DNA of 16,018 bases from Flavobacteriaceae bacterium (GTDB taxonomy: Bacteria; Bacteroidota; Bacteroidia; Flavobacteriales; Flavobacteriaceae): positions 1 to 16,018 of the forward strand of contig JABAYZ010000231.1 in the NCBI GenBank assembly GCA_018608735.1, written 5' to 3'. The translations under genes and the position numbers were made by a program. This document shows, piece after piece, positions 1 through 8,249 of the stretch. Position 1 is the first letter of the stretch. The number at the start of each line of letters is the position of its first letter. Below the pieces are notes generated by a model. It searched no databases. It was not told the DNA's origin and was given only the letters and a program-made list of their open reading frames with translations.

Positions 1-656
1 AAAAAGTAGCTATTTCTGCACCATCTGCAGATGCTCCAATGTTTGTAATGGGTGTAAACCACAAAGAAATTACAGCAGACCATACTATAGTTTCTAATGC
101 ATCATGTACTACAAACTGTTTAGCCCCATTGGCTAAAGTTATCAATGATAACTTTGGAATTGAAGAAGGATTAATGACCACTGTCCATGCAGCAACAGCT
201 ACACAATTTACAGTAGATGGCCCGTCAAGAAAAGATTACAGACTAGGTCGTGCATCTCTAAACAATATAGTACCAGCTTCAACTGGTGCCGCTAAAGCAG
301 TTGGAAAAGTAATTCCAGAACTAAACGGTAAATTAACAGGAATGGCTTTTAGAGTTCCCACTGTAGATGTATCGGTTGTTGATTTAACATGTCGTTTGAA
401 AAATGGCGCTTCTTTTGAAGATGTTAAAGCAGCCATTAAGCATGCTTCAGAAAATGAATTAAAAGGAATTTTGGGCTATACTGAAGAAGGAGTTGTGTCT
501 CAAGATTTTGTATCAGAAACAAAGACAAGTACTTTTGATGCCAATGCAAGTATGGGACTTAATGATAACTTCGTTAAGCTTATCTCTTGGTATGATAACG
601 AGTATGGCTACTCAGCTAAATTAGTAGATTTAGCTCATTATATTAGTGTAATATAA
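1..656 (+). CDS. gap: Glyceraldehyde-3-phosphate dehydrogenase, 5'-truncated by window edge
   Basis: Catalyses oxidation and phosphorylation of glyceraldehyde 3-phosphate to 1,3-bisphosphoglycerate in the cytoplasm, a central step of glycolysis. The reading frame is open from base 3, so the gene begins upstream of the window; about 217 of the usual 330 or so residues are visible. Seen directly: SAPSADAPMFVMGVN leading into the active-site motif SNASCTTNC, whose nucleophilic Cys codon is TGT at 105-107; then VHAATATQ, the GRASLNNIVPASTGAAKAVGKV phosphate-binding stretch, FRVPTVDVSVVDLT, and the C-terminal SWYDNEYGYS. This is the class I type family. The NAD-binding N-terminal domain lies outside, so NAD versus NADP preference cannot be judged. 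The stop is TAA at 654-656 and a strong terminator follows at once. Identity is very secure. Confidence 0.97.
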   Translation, partial: KVAISAPSADAPMFVMGVNHKEITADHTIVSNASCTTNCLAPLAKVINDNFGIEEGLMTTVHAATATQFTVDGPSRKDYRLGRASLNNIVPASTGAAKAVGKVIPELNGKLTGMAFRVPTVDVSVVDLTCRLKNGASFEDVKAAIKHASENELKGILGYTEEGVVSQDFVSETKTSTFDANASMGLNDNFVKLISWYDNEYGYSAKLVDLAHYISVI

Positions 657-670
657 TTCATGTAATTCTT

Positions 671-706
671 AAAAAATACTGTTACTTAGGTAACAGTATT
701 TTTTTT
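671..706 (+). terminator. Intrinsic terminator after gap
   Basis: A perfect 15-bp inverted repeat (671-685 with 690-704) closes on the four-base loop TTAG and ends in a T tract. The core ATACTGTTAC/GTAACAGTAT gives the stem most of its stability. It begins 15 bases after the gap stop and ends only 15 bases before the next ATG. The A run on the left arm means the hairpin could also work in the reverse direction, although no minus-strand gene ends here. Confidence 0.9.
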
Positions 707-721
707 AATATATTTAAAAAT

Positions 722-1594
722 ATGATTTTTATAATAGACAGTGGTTCTACAAAATGTGATTGGATTGCAATTGATACTGAAACCGGTAAACAGCTTTTTG
801 AAAAACAACGTACCAAAGGTTTAAATCCGGCAATCATCTCTGATTCTGAGGCGTTTAATATTATCAAAGCAAACGAAGTGATTTATGATAATAAATTAAA
901 TGTCACACATGTTTATTTTTATGGTGCTGGTTGTGGAACTGAAAAACCAAGCAAAATGCTTGAAGACGTTTTAGAATCTATTTTTTTAAATGCCGAAGTT
1001 GTTGTAGAAGAAGACACCTATGCAGCAATTTATGCAACCGTAGGAATAGCACACCGTCCAGCAGTAGTTTGTATTTTGGGAACAGGATCAAACTGCACCT
1101 ATTATGACGGCGTCCAAGTAGACCAAAGAGTCACATCACTCGGATATTCAATCATGGATGATGCCTCCGGAAATTATTTTGGAAGAAAACTTTTAAGAGA
1201 TTATTATTTTAATCAAATGCCTCACGATTTGAAGCTAGTGTTTGAGACACGCTATAACGTCAATGAAGATGCGATTAAAAATAACCTTTACAAAAAACCA
1301 AACCCAAATGCCTATTTAGCCACATTTGCCGAATTTTTGATTCTTAATAAAGAATCCGAATATATTCAAAATGTGATAAAAGAAGGCTTACGTCTGTTTG
1401 TAGAAACTATGATTTTACAATACAAAGAAGAACTTAAAACAGTTCCAGTACATTTTGCAGGCTCTATCGCCTATTTTACTCAGGAAGAGATTAAAGCAGT
1501 AGCTCAAGAATATGGATTTACAGTTGGTAACTTTGAAAGACGTCCAATAGAAGGCTTGGTAAAATATCATGCAGAAATTGCCCGAAGTTCTTAA
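722..1594 (+). CDS. BadF/BadG-type N-acetylglucosamine (or MurNAc) kinase
   Basis: A 290-residue member of the ASKHA sugar-kinase fold, BadF/BadG/BcrA/BcrD ATPase group, which includes N-acetylglucosamine kinase and the MurNAc/GlcNAc kinase MurK. It likely phosphorylates an amino sugar at the cytoplasmic face for reuse. Visible motifs in order: phosphate-1 loop DSGSTK at residues 6-11, GAGC around 68-71, a candidate catalytic Asp at 98 in EEDTYAA, phosphate-2 loop GTGSN at 120-124, the DDASGNYFG segment at 146-154, and the adenosine motif FAGSIA at 246-251. The start ATG at 722 has an A-rich leader and no Shine-Dalgarno. It follows gap by 65 bases, separated from it by a strong terminator, and converges on ridA with four bases between stops. 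The family is secure; which sugar it uses is inferred. Confidence 0.85.
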   Translation: MIFIIDSGSTKCDWIAIDTETGKQLFEKQRTKGLNPAIISDSEAFNIIKANEVIYDNKLNVTHVYFYGAGCGTEKPSKMLEDVLESIFLNAEVVVEEDTYAAIYATVGIAHRPAVVCILGTGSNCTYYDGVQVDQRVTSLGYSIMDDASGNYFGRKLLRDYYFNQMPHDLKLVFETRYNVNEDAIKNNLYKKPNPNAYLATFAEFLILNKESEYIQNVIKEGLRLFVETMILQYKEELKTVPVHFAGSIAYFTQEEIKAVAQEYGFTVGNFERRPIEGLVKYHAEIARSS

Positions 1595-1598
1595 GATT

Positions 1599-1979
1599 CT
1601 ATTTTATAGCAATCACACTGATTTCTACATTCACAAATTTTGGTAAATTTGCCACCTCTACAGTTTCTCTAGCAGGTGCTGTAGCTTCATCAAAATAGTG
1701 TCCATAAACCGCATTAATTGCGCTAAAAGAATTCATATCCGAAATAAATATGGAGGCCTTGATTACATTTTCAAACGTCATATCTGCAGCCTCTAAAACC
1801 GCTTTTAGGTTTTTCATAACCTGTGTGGTTTCAACTTCAATAGAATCCATTACTAGTACTCCTGTTTCTGGGTGTAATGCGATTTGTCCTGATGTATATA
1901 AAGTGTTACCCACCAAAACGGCTTGATTGTAAGGGCCTATAGGTTGAGGTGCTTTGTTGGTAGTGATAATAGTTTTCAT
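1599..1979 (-). CDS. ridA: RidA family enamine/imine deaminase
   Basis: A 126-residue protein of the YjgF/YER057c/UK114 (RidA) family, the usual family length. RidA hydrolyses reactive enamine/imine intermediates, such as 2-aminoacrylate made by PLP enzymes, to keto acids and ammonia in the cytoplasm; the family forms trimers with active sites between subunits. Signature stretches seen: APQPIGPYNQAV (residues 10-21), LYTSGQI (27-33), NLKAVLEAA (57-65) and ARETVEVANLP (103-113). Arg104 matches the substrate carboxylate-binding Arg of E. coli RidA, and Glu119 sits where the family has its catalytic Glu. The ATG lies three bases after the lptD stop, so the two are almost certainly co-transcribed with no functional link obvious. 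Paralogues in the family can have other roles. Confidence 0.93.
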   Translation of the reverse strand: MKTIITTNKAPQPIGPYNQAVLVGNTLYTSGQIALHPETGVLVMDSIEVETTQVMKNLKAVLEAADMTFENVIKASIFISDMNSFSAINAVYGHYFDEATAPARETVEVANLPKFVNVEISVIAIK

Positions 1980-1982
1980 TTT

Positions 1983-4718
1983 TTATAATTGTTTATCAGG
2001 TTGTTTTCGTTTTTCATATTTAATATCTTTCAAGATACTCGATCGGATTCCAATAAAGAAATTCCAAGAACTCCGTGTGCTAAATGGAATCCAAGAAAAA
2101 TTCATTCTCCAACTCTCCAAATCCCGTTCAAAACGCAACTGCGTATATGTGAATCCTTTATTCTTTAGATCATATCCAGAAGATGCACCAACACTCCATC
2201 TAGGAGATAATTCAATATCTCCAGAAAACATCAAAGAATGGGATGAAATCTCACTCTGACGTCTTGAATTGGAGTAATTGACAGCATAAGCAAGACGCAA
2301 ACTCCATGGAATGGTGTAATTATAAAGTTCTGTTGCAGTCACCTCTTCATCGTCTCTTTTGGTGTTTAATTGTTGGTCTGCAAAGTCCTGAGCTTTACCA
2401 AATAAATCATCTGCTCGTCCACCACTTTTGATAGATTCATTTCTAGAAGCATCATTATTTGTATCATTATCTTTGAAAGTATCACTTGACAAACTATAAC
2501 TCATCGTCATATTGGCACTCGTTAAACGAAATAAACTCCCTCCATTTTTTATATTAAAGGTATTGATTTTTGTATGGTTATTATCCAAAGCATAGGGGTC
2601 TAAAGTCGCTCCAAAATTCACACTCATCTTATTGTCAAACAACTGAGTTCCACCTGAAACACGAACAGGACTCCAGTTTAAAGAATCACCTGCAACATTA
2701 TAATTTGTAGAAAAATTAAGTGAATTCAGTAAAAACACCTTTTTGGCTTCTGTAGCCGTGCTGTCTTTGTCACGAACTTTTGCTTCAATATTATTATTAA
2801 GAGATAATCCAACCGAACTCGAATATACTTTTCCAGGAGATCCAAACAAGGATTGCTCAAAGCGAGTGTATTCAACCTCGTTTGAAGTTACACCATCGGC
2901 ACTAACGACCTCATAGCTTTCATAATACTGGTCAAAGGCTGGATTGATATTATAACTTACCGAGGGACGCATCACATGCCGAATGGCTTGTATTTTTTTG
3001 TCCTCTCCAAAATTAAAAAGCCCATAAACAGTCGTACCTAAACTGGTGCTAAAATTATAAGTTCTAAAAGAATCAAACCCTTTTAGTGGGGTTGTTACTA
3101 CCGATTGTGATTCGGCGTCATAAGATTTATTGATCGTATTAAACGTCCAGTTTTCTCTATAATTAGCACTGGTACTCATGCTAAAGTGTTTAAATAATTT
3201 AAAATTGGTGCTAATTGGAATACTGTGTTGAAACCCTGCTTTAGCATCTTCAAACATCTCTGCTTTAAAAAATAATGAATCCGTGGTTTGAATTCGATTT
3301 TCTCCGCGTACACTATACTGTAAATTTATATTTTGAAGGGCGCCTTTATTACTTCCAGTTTTTGGAGCAAAGGGATAAATGCGATCAATACTCCCTTGGA
3401 ATGTTGGTAAGGTCAGATTAATCACTTGTGTGTTTGTATTTTGAGAATGTGTAGCAGTCAAACTAACATTTACCTGTGGCTCGGATTGAAAAGTTTTGGA
3501 ATAAGAAACTGAAGACGATAATGTGTTATTTAAGAAATTTGAGGTATTGAGTTGGTTTACGGATTCCTGAAAATACGTACTACTTCCTAAATTTACTGAA
3601 GCTGAAAAACGAGAATTTGGATTGGATTTAGAATCCTGACTCTGATTCCACCTTAGATTATAGATTGTGCTTTTGGAGTAATCTGGAAAACCACGTTCAC
3701 TATTGATGAGGTTTTCATATCGAAAACTTAAAGAACCTCTAAATTTATAACGTACGGCATAGTTACTTTCTATGCGCAGCCCATAACTGCCGTTGGTATA
3801 ATAATCTCCAAGAGTCGCTAAATCAAAATAGTCACTGATTGCAAAATAATATCCTCCATTTTGAAGGAAATACCCTCTATTACTTTCTTCGCCAAAAGAC
3901 GGAAAAATTACACCAGAAGTTCGTGTTTGGGTTAATGGAAAAAATGCAAATGGCAACCCAATAGGCGTAGGGACATTGGCAATAAACATATTGGTTAGGC
4001 CAGTGACTACTTTTTTTCCAGGTACAATTTTGGCTTTACGTAATAAAAAATAATATTCTGGATTCTCATCGTTTTCTGAAGTGGTAAACTTTGCACGTTT
4101 CACAAAATATACAGAGTCATTTTCTTTTTTTGTTAAATCAGAAATAATGCGCCCACCCTGTTGTTCAGTCTTAGAATTCCATATGAGTGCTTTTTTAGTT
4201 TTAATATTAAACACAATAGAATCTGGTTCTACAACATCTTTTCCTTGCTTAAATACGGGGTGTTGTGAGTAGGTTCCTAAAGAATCTTTCAAACGTCCGG
4301 CAAAAACAAGATCCTTCCCATAGTCAATAATAATTACTCCTGCATTAATAACCATGTCTTTATACAGGATTTCAGCTTCATTGTAAAGGTATATTTGCTG
4401 TGTTTTTTGATTTATAGAAGTATAGTCTTTCGCTTTATAAGTCACAATCCCCTCAAGAAATTTTTTGGAGTTTGCAAGACTATCATTCGCTATCGAATCC
4501 AGTTCAATCGGATTTAACTCTTGGGCAGGAATCGAATCATTTTCAATCGGATTTAGTTTTTGAGTAGTAATCGAATCAGTTTTAATCTCAAGAAAATTGG
4601 AAATCGGAACTTCTTTTGGAGGTAAGTTTGAATTAGGAATATCCTGTGCCATGCCTACAGTGTTAGTAAACACTGTAAAACTTAAAATAAAAACTAGCTG
4701 AAAGAATCTTGTTTTCAA
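1983..4718 (-). CDS. lptD: LPS-assembly outer-membrane protein LptD (Bacteroidota type)
   Basis: A 911-residue outer-membrane protein that, by homology, inserts lipopolysaccharide into the outer leaflet with LptE. Residues 1-24 form a signal peptide with predicted cleavage at GMA|QD. Residues 45-82 are a low-complexity linker with imperfect repeats (LNPIENDSI, LNPIELDSI). Residues about 90-245 resemble the OstA/LptA-like periplasmic beta-jellyroll. At 250-282 comes the barrel-entry motif (PIGLPFAFFPLTQTRTSG, then FPSFG and NRGYFLQNGGYYF), the equivalent of the RRKSGFLYPSFG region in E. coli LptD. The rest is amphipathic beta-strand of a large barrel. The frame has no upstream ATG before its stop at 4794-4796; TTG at 4716-4718 gives a proper signal peptide, whereas the first internal ATG (residue 23) would remove it. 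It is divergent from the amidase gene and upstream of ridA. Confidence 0.88.
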   Translation of the reverse strand: MKTRFFQLVFILSFTVFTNTVGMAQDIPNSNLPPKEVPISNFLEIKTDSITTQKLNPIENDSIPAQELNPIELDSIANDSLANSKKFLEGIVTYKAKDYTSINQKTQQIYLYNEAEILYKDMVINAGVIIIDYGKDLVFAGRLKDSLGTYSQHPVFKQGKDVVEPDSIVFNIKTKKALIWNSKTEQQGGRIISDLTKKENDSVYFVKRAKFTTSENDENPEYYFLLRKAKIVPGKKVVTGLTNMFIANVPTPIGLPFAFFPLTQTRTSGVIFPSFGEESNRGYFLQNGGYYFAISDYFDLATLGDYYTNGSYGLRIESNYAVRYKFRGSLSFRYENLINSERGFPDYSKSTIYNLRWNQSQDSKSNPNSRFSASVNLGSSTYFQESVNQLNTSNFLNNTLSSSVSYSKTFQSEPQVNVSLTATHSQNTNTQVINLTLPTFQGSIDRIYPFAPKTGSNKGALQNINLQYSVRGENRIQTTDSLFFKAEMFEDAKAGFQHSIPISTNFKLFKHFSMSTSANYRENWTFNTINKSYDAESQSVVTTPLKGFDSFRTYNFSTSLGTTVYGLFNFGEDKKIQAIRHVMRPSVSYNINPAFDQYYESYEVVSADGVTSNEVEYTRFEQSLFGSPGKVYSSSVGLSLNNNIEAKVRDKDSTATEAKKVFLLNSLNFSTNYNVAGDSLNWSPVRVSGGTQLFDNKMSVNFGATLDPYALDNNHTKINTFNIKNGGSLFRLTSANMTMSYSLSSDTFKDNDTNNDASRNESIKSGGRADDLFGKAQDFADQQLNTKRDDEEVTATELYNYTIPWSLRLAYAVNYSNSRRQSEISSHSLMFSGDIELSPRWSVGASSGYDLKNKGFTYTQLRFERDLESWRMNFSWIPFSTRSSWNFFIGIRSSILKDIKYEKRKQPDKQL

Positions 4719-4765
4719 TGCTTTTCTGAGTATTTTTGTATTAAATGGCTCGATTTTTGAAAAAT

Positions 4766-4797
4766 CAAAGTTACGGATATTTTTTTTTGATTTTCAG
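4766..4797 (-). promoter_or_regulatory. Probable lptD-ridA promoter
   Basis: On the minus strand TAACTTTG (4773-4766) is a full match to the Bacteroidota -7 consensus TAnnTTTG. A weak -33 element CTG (4797-4795, consensus TTG) lies 21 bases upstream. Transcription would start near 4759, giving a leader of about 40 bases before the TTG start codon of lptD. The -7 box is seen; the start point is inferred. Confidence 0.5.
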
Positions 4798-4827
4798 ATT
4801 TTAACTATTCGATTCAACGGTAAATTA

Positions 4828-5907
4828 ATGATTATGCAAATGCAAATAAAATTCTTTTTAGTATTAACGCTCTTTTTTGGGATTTACACATTGAACTCGC
4901 AAACCAATACCAAACCTTTTGTGGTCGTATTAGATGCAGGACACGGCGGAAAAGACCCTGGTCGACCAACTAATTTTGGCTATAAAGAAAAGGATATTGC
5001 ATTGAAAATTGTGTTAAAAATTGGCGAAAATTTAGAAAAACAAAAAAACATAAAAGTTATTTACACTCGAAAAACAGATGTTTTTGTAGAATTAAGAAAG
5101 CGCGCTTCAATTGCCAATAAAGCAGATGCCGATTTATTTGTCTCCGTACATTGTAATGCACATAGCTCACAGGCTTTTGGTACCGAAACCTATGTTTTGG
5201 GTCTTGGTCGTAGTGAATCAAACTTTAGAGTTGCAAAACAAGAAAACGAAGTTATTTTCTATGAGGACGACTTTGAAACTAATTATCAAGGTTTTGACCC
5301 CAATTCACCAGAAACCATGATTGGATTGACACTTATGCAAGAAGATTATTTGGATCAAAGTATACTCTTGGCGCGAAACATTCAAGATAATTTTACGAAA
5401 AAATTAAAACGCAAAAATAGAGGGGTCAAACAAGCTGTTTTTTGGGTGCTTCACAACACCTATATGCCAAGCGTGTTAGTTGAAACAGGATTTATCACCA
5501 ATAAAAAAGAAGGCGATTATCTCAACTCCGTGGAAGGAAAAAACAATATATCAAAAAGTATATCCGATGCAATTTTAGATTATAAGTTGAGTTTAAACAC
5601 AGACGTTTTGGTTGAGAATTCCAAAAGCGAAACAGAAACAGCTCAAGCTGTAGTGTTTAAAGTTCAAATTGCAGCAGGCTCCAAGAAAATAGTAATCAAA
5701 CCTAACAACTTTAAAGGATTAGATAAAATTTCAAGAGTAAAATCAAATGCGATTTACCGCTATTTTTACGGGAGTACCTCTAGCTTTGATACCGCTGTGG
5801 ATTTACAAAAAAAGGCCATCGCCAAAGGCTATAGTGACGCTTTTGTTGTAGCGTATAAAAATGATCAAAAAATCTCAATTCAAACGGCTTTAAAAACTAC
5901 TAAGTAA
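4828..5907 (+). CDS. Exported N-acetylmuramoyl-L-alanine amidase with SPOR-like C-terminus
   Basis: A 359-residue Amidase_3 (AmiA/B/C type) zinc hydrolase that cuts the bond between MurNAc and L-Ala of the stem peptide, typically during cell separation. The signal peptide is residues 1-24 with predicted cleavage LNS|QT. The catalytic domain (about 30-255) starts VVLDAGHGGKDPG; zinc ligands are His39, Glu54 (KEKD) and His108 (SVHCNA), and the catalytic Glu219 is in VETGF. An insert at about 125-165 lies where E. coli AmiB/C carry an inhibitory helix, but here it looks acidic and Asn-rich, so a regulatory role is only possible. Residues about 276-345 (FKVQIAAG to DAFVVAYK) look like a SPOR fold, which binds peptide-stripped septal glycan. 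The first ATG was chosen; Met3 or Met5 would work equally well. It heads the probable operon 4828-9999. Confidence 0.9.
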   Translation: MIMQMQIKFFLVLTLFFGIYTLNSQTNTKPFVVVLDAGHGGKDPGRPTNFGYKEKDIALKIVLKIGENLEKQKNIKVIYTRKTDVFVELRKRASIANKADADLFVSVHCNAHSSQAFGTETYVLGLGRSESNFRVAKQENEVIFYEDDFETNYQGFDPNSPETMIGLTLMQEDYLDQSILLARNIQDNFTKKLKRKNRGVKQAVFWVLHNTYMPSVLVETGFITNKKEGDYLNSVEGKNNISKSISDAILDYKLSLNTDVLVENSKSETETAQAVVFKVQIAAGSKKIVIKPNNFKGLDKISRVKSNAIYRYFYGSTSSFDTAVDLQKKAIAKGYSDAFVVAYKNDQKISIQTALKTTK

Positions 5908-5934
5908 TAGACCCTATTATTTCAATATTATTGT

Positions 5935-5942
5935 TAAATTTG
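5935..5942 (+). promoter_or_regulatory. Possible internal -7 element ahead of mlaD
   Basis: TAAATTTG matches TAnnTTTG and lies 22 bases before the mlaD TTG start, in a 57-base gap. No TTG is found at the proper -33 spacing, so this is only a candidate for a secondary promoter inside the operon. Confidence 0.3.
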
Positions 5943-5964
5943 TAAGAAGAAAAAAACGATCACA

Positions 5965-6930
5965 TTGAAATTATCTAAGGAAATTAAAACCGCTGTTCTT
6001 GTCATTTCAGGAATATTACTTTTCGTCTTTATTTTTTACTATTTAAAAGGTGAAAATATTCTTGACAACTCAAAAAAAATCACAGCAATTTATGACAATG
6101 TTGAAGGGTTGGCACCCTCTGCTGCAGTAACCATTAATGGCCATAGAATAGGCAAAGTTCAATCCATAGAATTTACAGACGATCGTTCTGGGAAATTAAG
6201 CGTATCCATGCTTATTGATAGTGATTTTGAATTCTCCAAAAACAGTAAAGCTCAGCTTTATGAAGCTGGTCTAATAGGAGGGAAAGCAATTGCTATAATT
6301 CCTGCATTTGATGGAGGAACACCAATTAAGTCCGGCGATGTTTTAGTCTCTGATATAAAGCCTGGGCTTACAGATTTGGTTAATCAACGCTTAACGCCAC
6401 TACAAGAAAAAATCGAAGCCATGATGGTCAGTGCAGATTCATTATTGGTCAATTTGAATGCTGTTTTTGATACCAAGACAAAACAAAGTATAAAATCAAG
6501 TATAGTTGAATTGGGTGCCACAATCGAATCCTTCAAAACTACCTCAGAATCTCTAAATGGAATGTTGGTAGATAACAAGTCAGCAATTGGGGAAACACTT
6601 ACAAATTTCAATACAATATCCAAAGATCTTACAACCCTTAGTAGCTCATTATCAGCTTCTGATTTAGAAGCTATAATGGCAAATTTAAAATCCACGATAT
6701 CCAATTTTGATCAATTATTATCCAGCATAGAAAAAGGAGAAGGCACCGTTGGAAAATTGATGAAAGATGAAGCCATTTACAATAATTTAGAAGGCGCTAC
6801 CAAACAATTGGAGCAGCTTTTAGAAGATATGAAATTGAACCCGAAACGTTATGTGCATTTTTCATTATTTGGAAAAAAAGCCAAACAGTATGATGCGGAC
6901 GGGAATGAATTAAAAAACAAGAAAGATTAA
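5965..6930 (+). CDS. MlaD/MCE family lipid-transport substrate-binding protein
   Basis: A 321-residue MCE-domain protein anchored in the inner membrane. MCE proteins such as MlaD assemble into rings that carry phospholipids between the inner and outer membranes together with an ABC transporter (MlaEF). Residues 8-28 form one transmembrane helix after the basic start KLSKEIKT; the MCE domain spans about 38-115 (YDNVEGL, VTINGHRIGKV, AGLIGGKAIAI). Residues 135-290 are predicted mostly helical, like the stalk regions of tunnel-forming MCE proteins, followed by the conserved tail GEGTVGKLMKDE and NPKRYVHFSLFGKK. No ATG is available: the frame opens after TAA at 5935-5937 and the start used is TTG at 5965, which gives the family-typical MKLSKE N-terminus. 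No mlaE/F partner is in the window. It ends four bases before the next gene. Confidence 0.88.
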   Translation: MKLSKEIKTAVLVISGILLFVFIFYYLKGENILDNSKKITAIYDNVEGLAPSAAVTINGHRIGKVQSIEFTDDRSGKLSVSMLIDSDFEFSKNSKAQLYEAGLIGGKAIAIIPAFDGGTPIKSGDVLVSDIKPGLTDLVNQRLTPLQEKIEAMMVSADSLLVNLNAVFDTKTKQSIKSSIVELGATIESFKTTSESLNGMLVDNKSAIGETLTNFNTISKDLTTLSSSLSASDLEAIMANLKSTISNFDQLLSSIEKGEGTVGKLMKDEAIYNNLEGATKQLEQLLEDMKLNPKRYVHFSLFGKKAKQYDADGNELKNKKD

Positions 6931-6934
6931 CCAA

Positions 6935-8224
6935 ATGAATTTTTTACCAAATGTAATTTTTGCATTTATACTTATTTTAGGTATTGGTTTTTTTGCTCGA
7001 AATGTTAGCAAATTAAAACGTAATATTTATTTAGGAAAAGATGTAGATGTTAGTGGTAACACAAAATTACGTTGGAAAAACATGGCCCAAATTGCTCTAG
7101 GTCAAAGTAAAATGGTTCGTCGTCCTATAGCTGGAATTCTTCACGTAATTGTATACCTAGGCTTTGTTATTATAAATATTGAAGTCTTAGAAATTATTAT
7201 TGATGGCTTGTTTGGAACACATCGTATTCTTTCTGGAATAGGAAGTCTTTATGGTATTTTGATAGGCACTTTTGAAATACTTGCAGCACTTGTGTTAATA
7301 GCTGTAGTTGTTTTTTGGTTTCGTAGAAATGTAGTTGAGATCCGCCGCTTCATGAGTTCCGAAATGAAAGGCTGGCCAAAGTTAGACGGGAATTTGATCC
7401 TCTATTTCGAAATTGTATTGATGGGACTTTTTATCACAATGAATGCTGCCGACGTAGAATTTCAATCCATGAATTCCGGGAATGTTATAAGTCAATATTT
7501 CGCACCATTATTTGAAGGTTACAATGTTCATTTAATTGAACGCGTTGCTTGGTGGATGCATATTATAGGCATCCTGATTTTCTTAAACTATTTGTACTAC
7601 TCCAAACATTTACACATCCTATTAGCATTTCCAAACACCTATTTTGGAAGTGTAAAACCAAAAGGTCAATTGGATAATTTACAGGCCGTTACCACTGAAG
7701 TTAAGCTCATGATGGATCCAAATATTGATCCTTTTTCGGCCACTGAAGATGATGGCTCAACACCCGATAAATTTGGAGCTAGTGATGTACAAGACCTAAA
7801 TAAGATACAACTTTTAAATGCCTACACCTGTACTGAATGTGGACGTTGCACTAGTGAATGCCCCGCCAATCAAACCGGAAAAAAATTATCGCCAAGAAAA
7901 ATCATGATGGACACCCGTGATCGTTTGGTAGAAGTAGGTAAAAATATAGACGCCAATAACGGTAAATTTATAGCAGATGGTAAACAACTCTTAGGAGACT
8001 ATATAACCAATGAAGAACTTTGGGCGTGTACAAGTTGTAATGCTTGTGTTGAAGCCTGTCCCATAAGTATAGACCCACTTTCAATTATTATCGAAATGCG
8101 ACGCTATTTGGTAATGGAACAAAGTGCAGCTCCAATGGAGTTAAATAACATGATGTCTAATATTGAAAATAATGGGGCACCATGGCCCTACAATCAAATG
8201 GATCGATTAAACTGGAACAACTAG
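6935..8224 (+). CDS. Membrane-bound (Fe-S)-binding protein, NarI-like plus HdrC-like
   Basis: A 429-residue integral membrane redox protein. The N-terminal half has about five transmembrane helices (roughly 4-22, 66-90, 108-129, 153-170, 205-222) like the nitrate-reductase gamma/HdrE cytochrome domain; His70 and His209, both within or beside helices, are candidate haem b ligands. The C-terminal half carries two 4Fe-4S motifs CxxCxxCxxxCP: Cys299/302/305/309 and Cys365/368/371/375. This order, followed by the CCG protein at 8707, matches the halves of single-chain oxidoreductases such as FadF or the ETF:menaquinone oxidoreductases. The inferred role is to pass electrons from a soluble donor to menaquinone. 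Donor and acceptor are not shown by the sequence. It starts four bases after mlaD. Confidence 0.85.
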   Translation: MNFLPNVIFAFILILGIGFFARNVSKLKRNIYLGKDVDVSGNTKLRWKNMAQIALGQSKMVRRPIAGILHVIVYLGFVIINIEVLEIIIDGLFGTHRILSGIGSLYGILIGTFEILAALVLIAVVVFWFRRNVVEIRRFMSSEMKGWPKLDGNLILYFEIVLMGLFITMNAADVEFQSMNSGNVISQYFAPLFEGYNVHLIERVAWWMHIIGILIFLNYLYYSKHLHILLAFPNTYFGSVKPKGQLDNLQAVTTEVKLMMDPNIDPFSATEDDGSTPDKFGASDVQDLNKIQLLNAYTCTECGRCTSECPANQTGKKLSPRKIMMDTRDRLVEVGKNIDANNGKFIADGKQLLGDYITNEELWACTSCNACVEACPISIDPLSIIIEMRRYLVMEQSAAPMELNNMMSNIENNGAPWPYNQMDRLNWNN

Positions 8225-8249
8225 TAAAATTATATATTAAAAATTTATT

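Noticed and set aside
1954..2259. Open frame on the plus strand opposite lptD and the start of ridA
   Set aside because: It lies antisense to two well supported genes, has no recognisable motif and no promoter; its length is what chance gives opposite a conserved beta-barrel gene.
4787..4811. Possible promoter for the amidase gene (TTG at 4787-4789 and TATTCG near 4806)
   Set aside because: The downstream box fits TAnnTTTG poorly and spacing is short; a promoter is expected here but I cannot place it.
6384..6704. Open frame of 106 codons on the minus strand inside mlaD
   Set aside because: Entirely antisense to a conserved coding sequence, no motif and no leader features.
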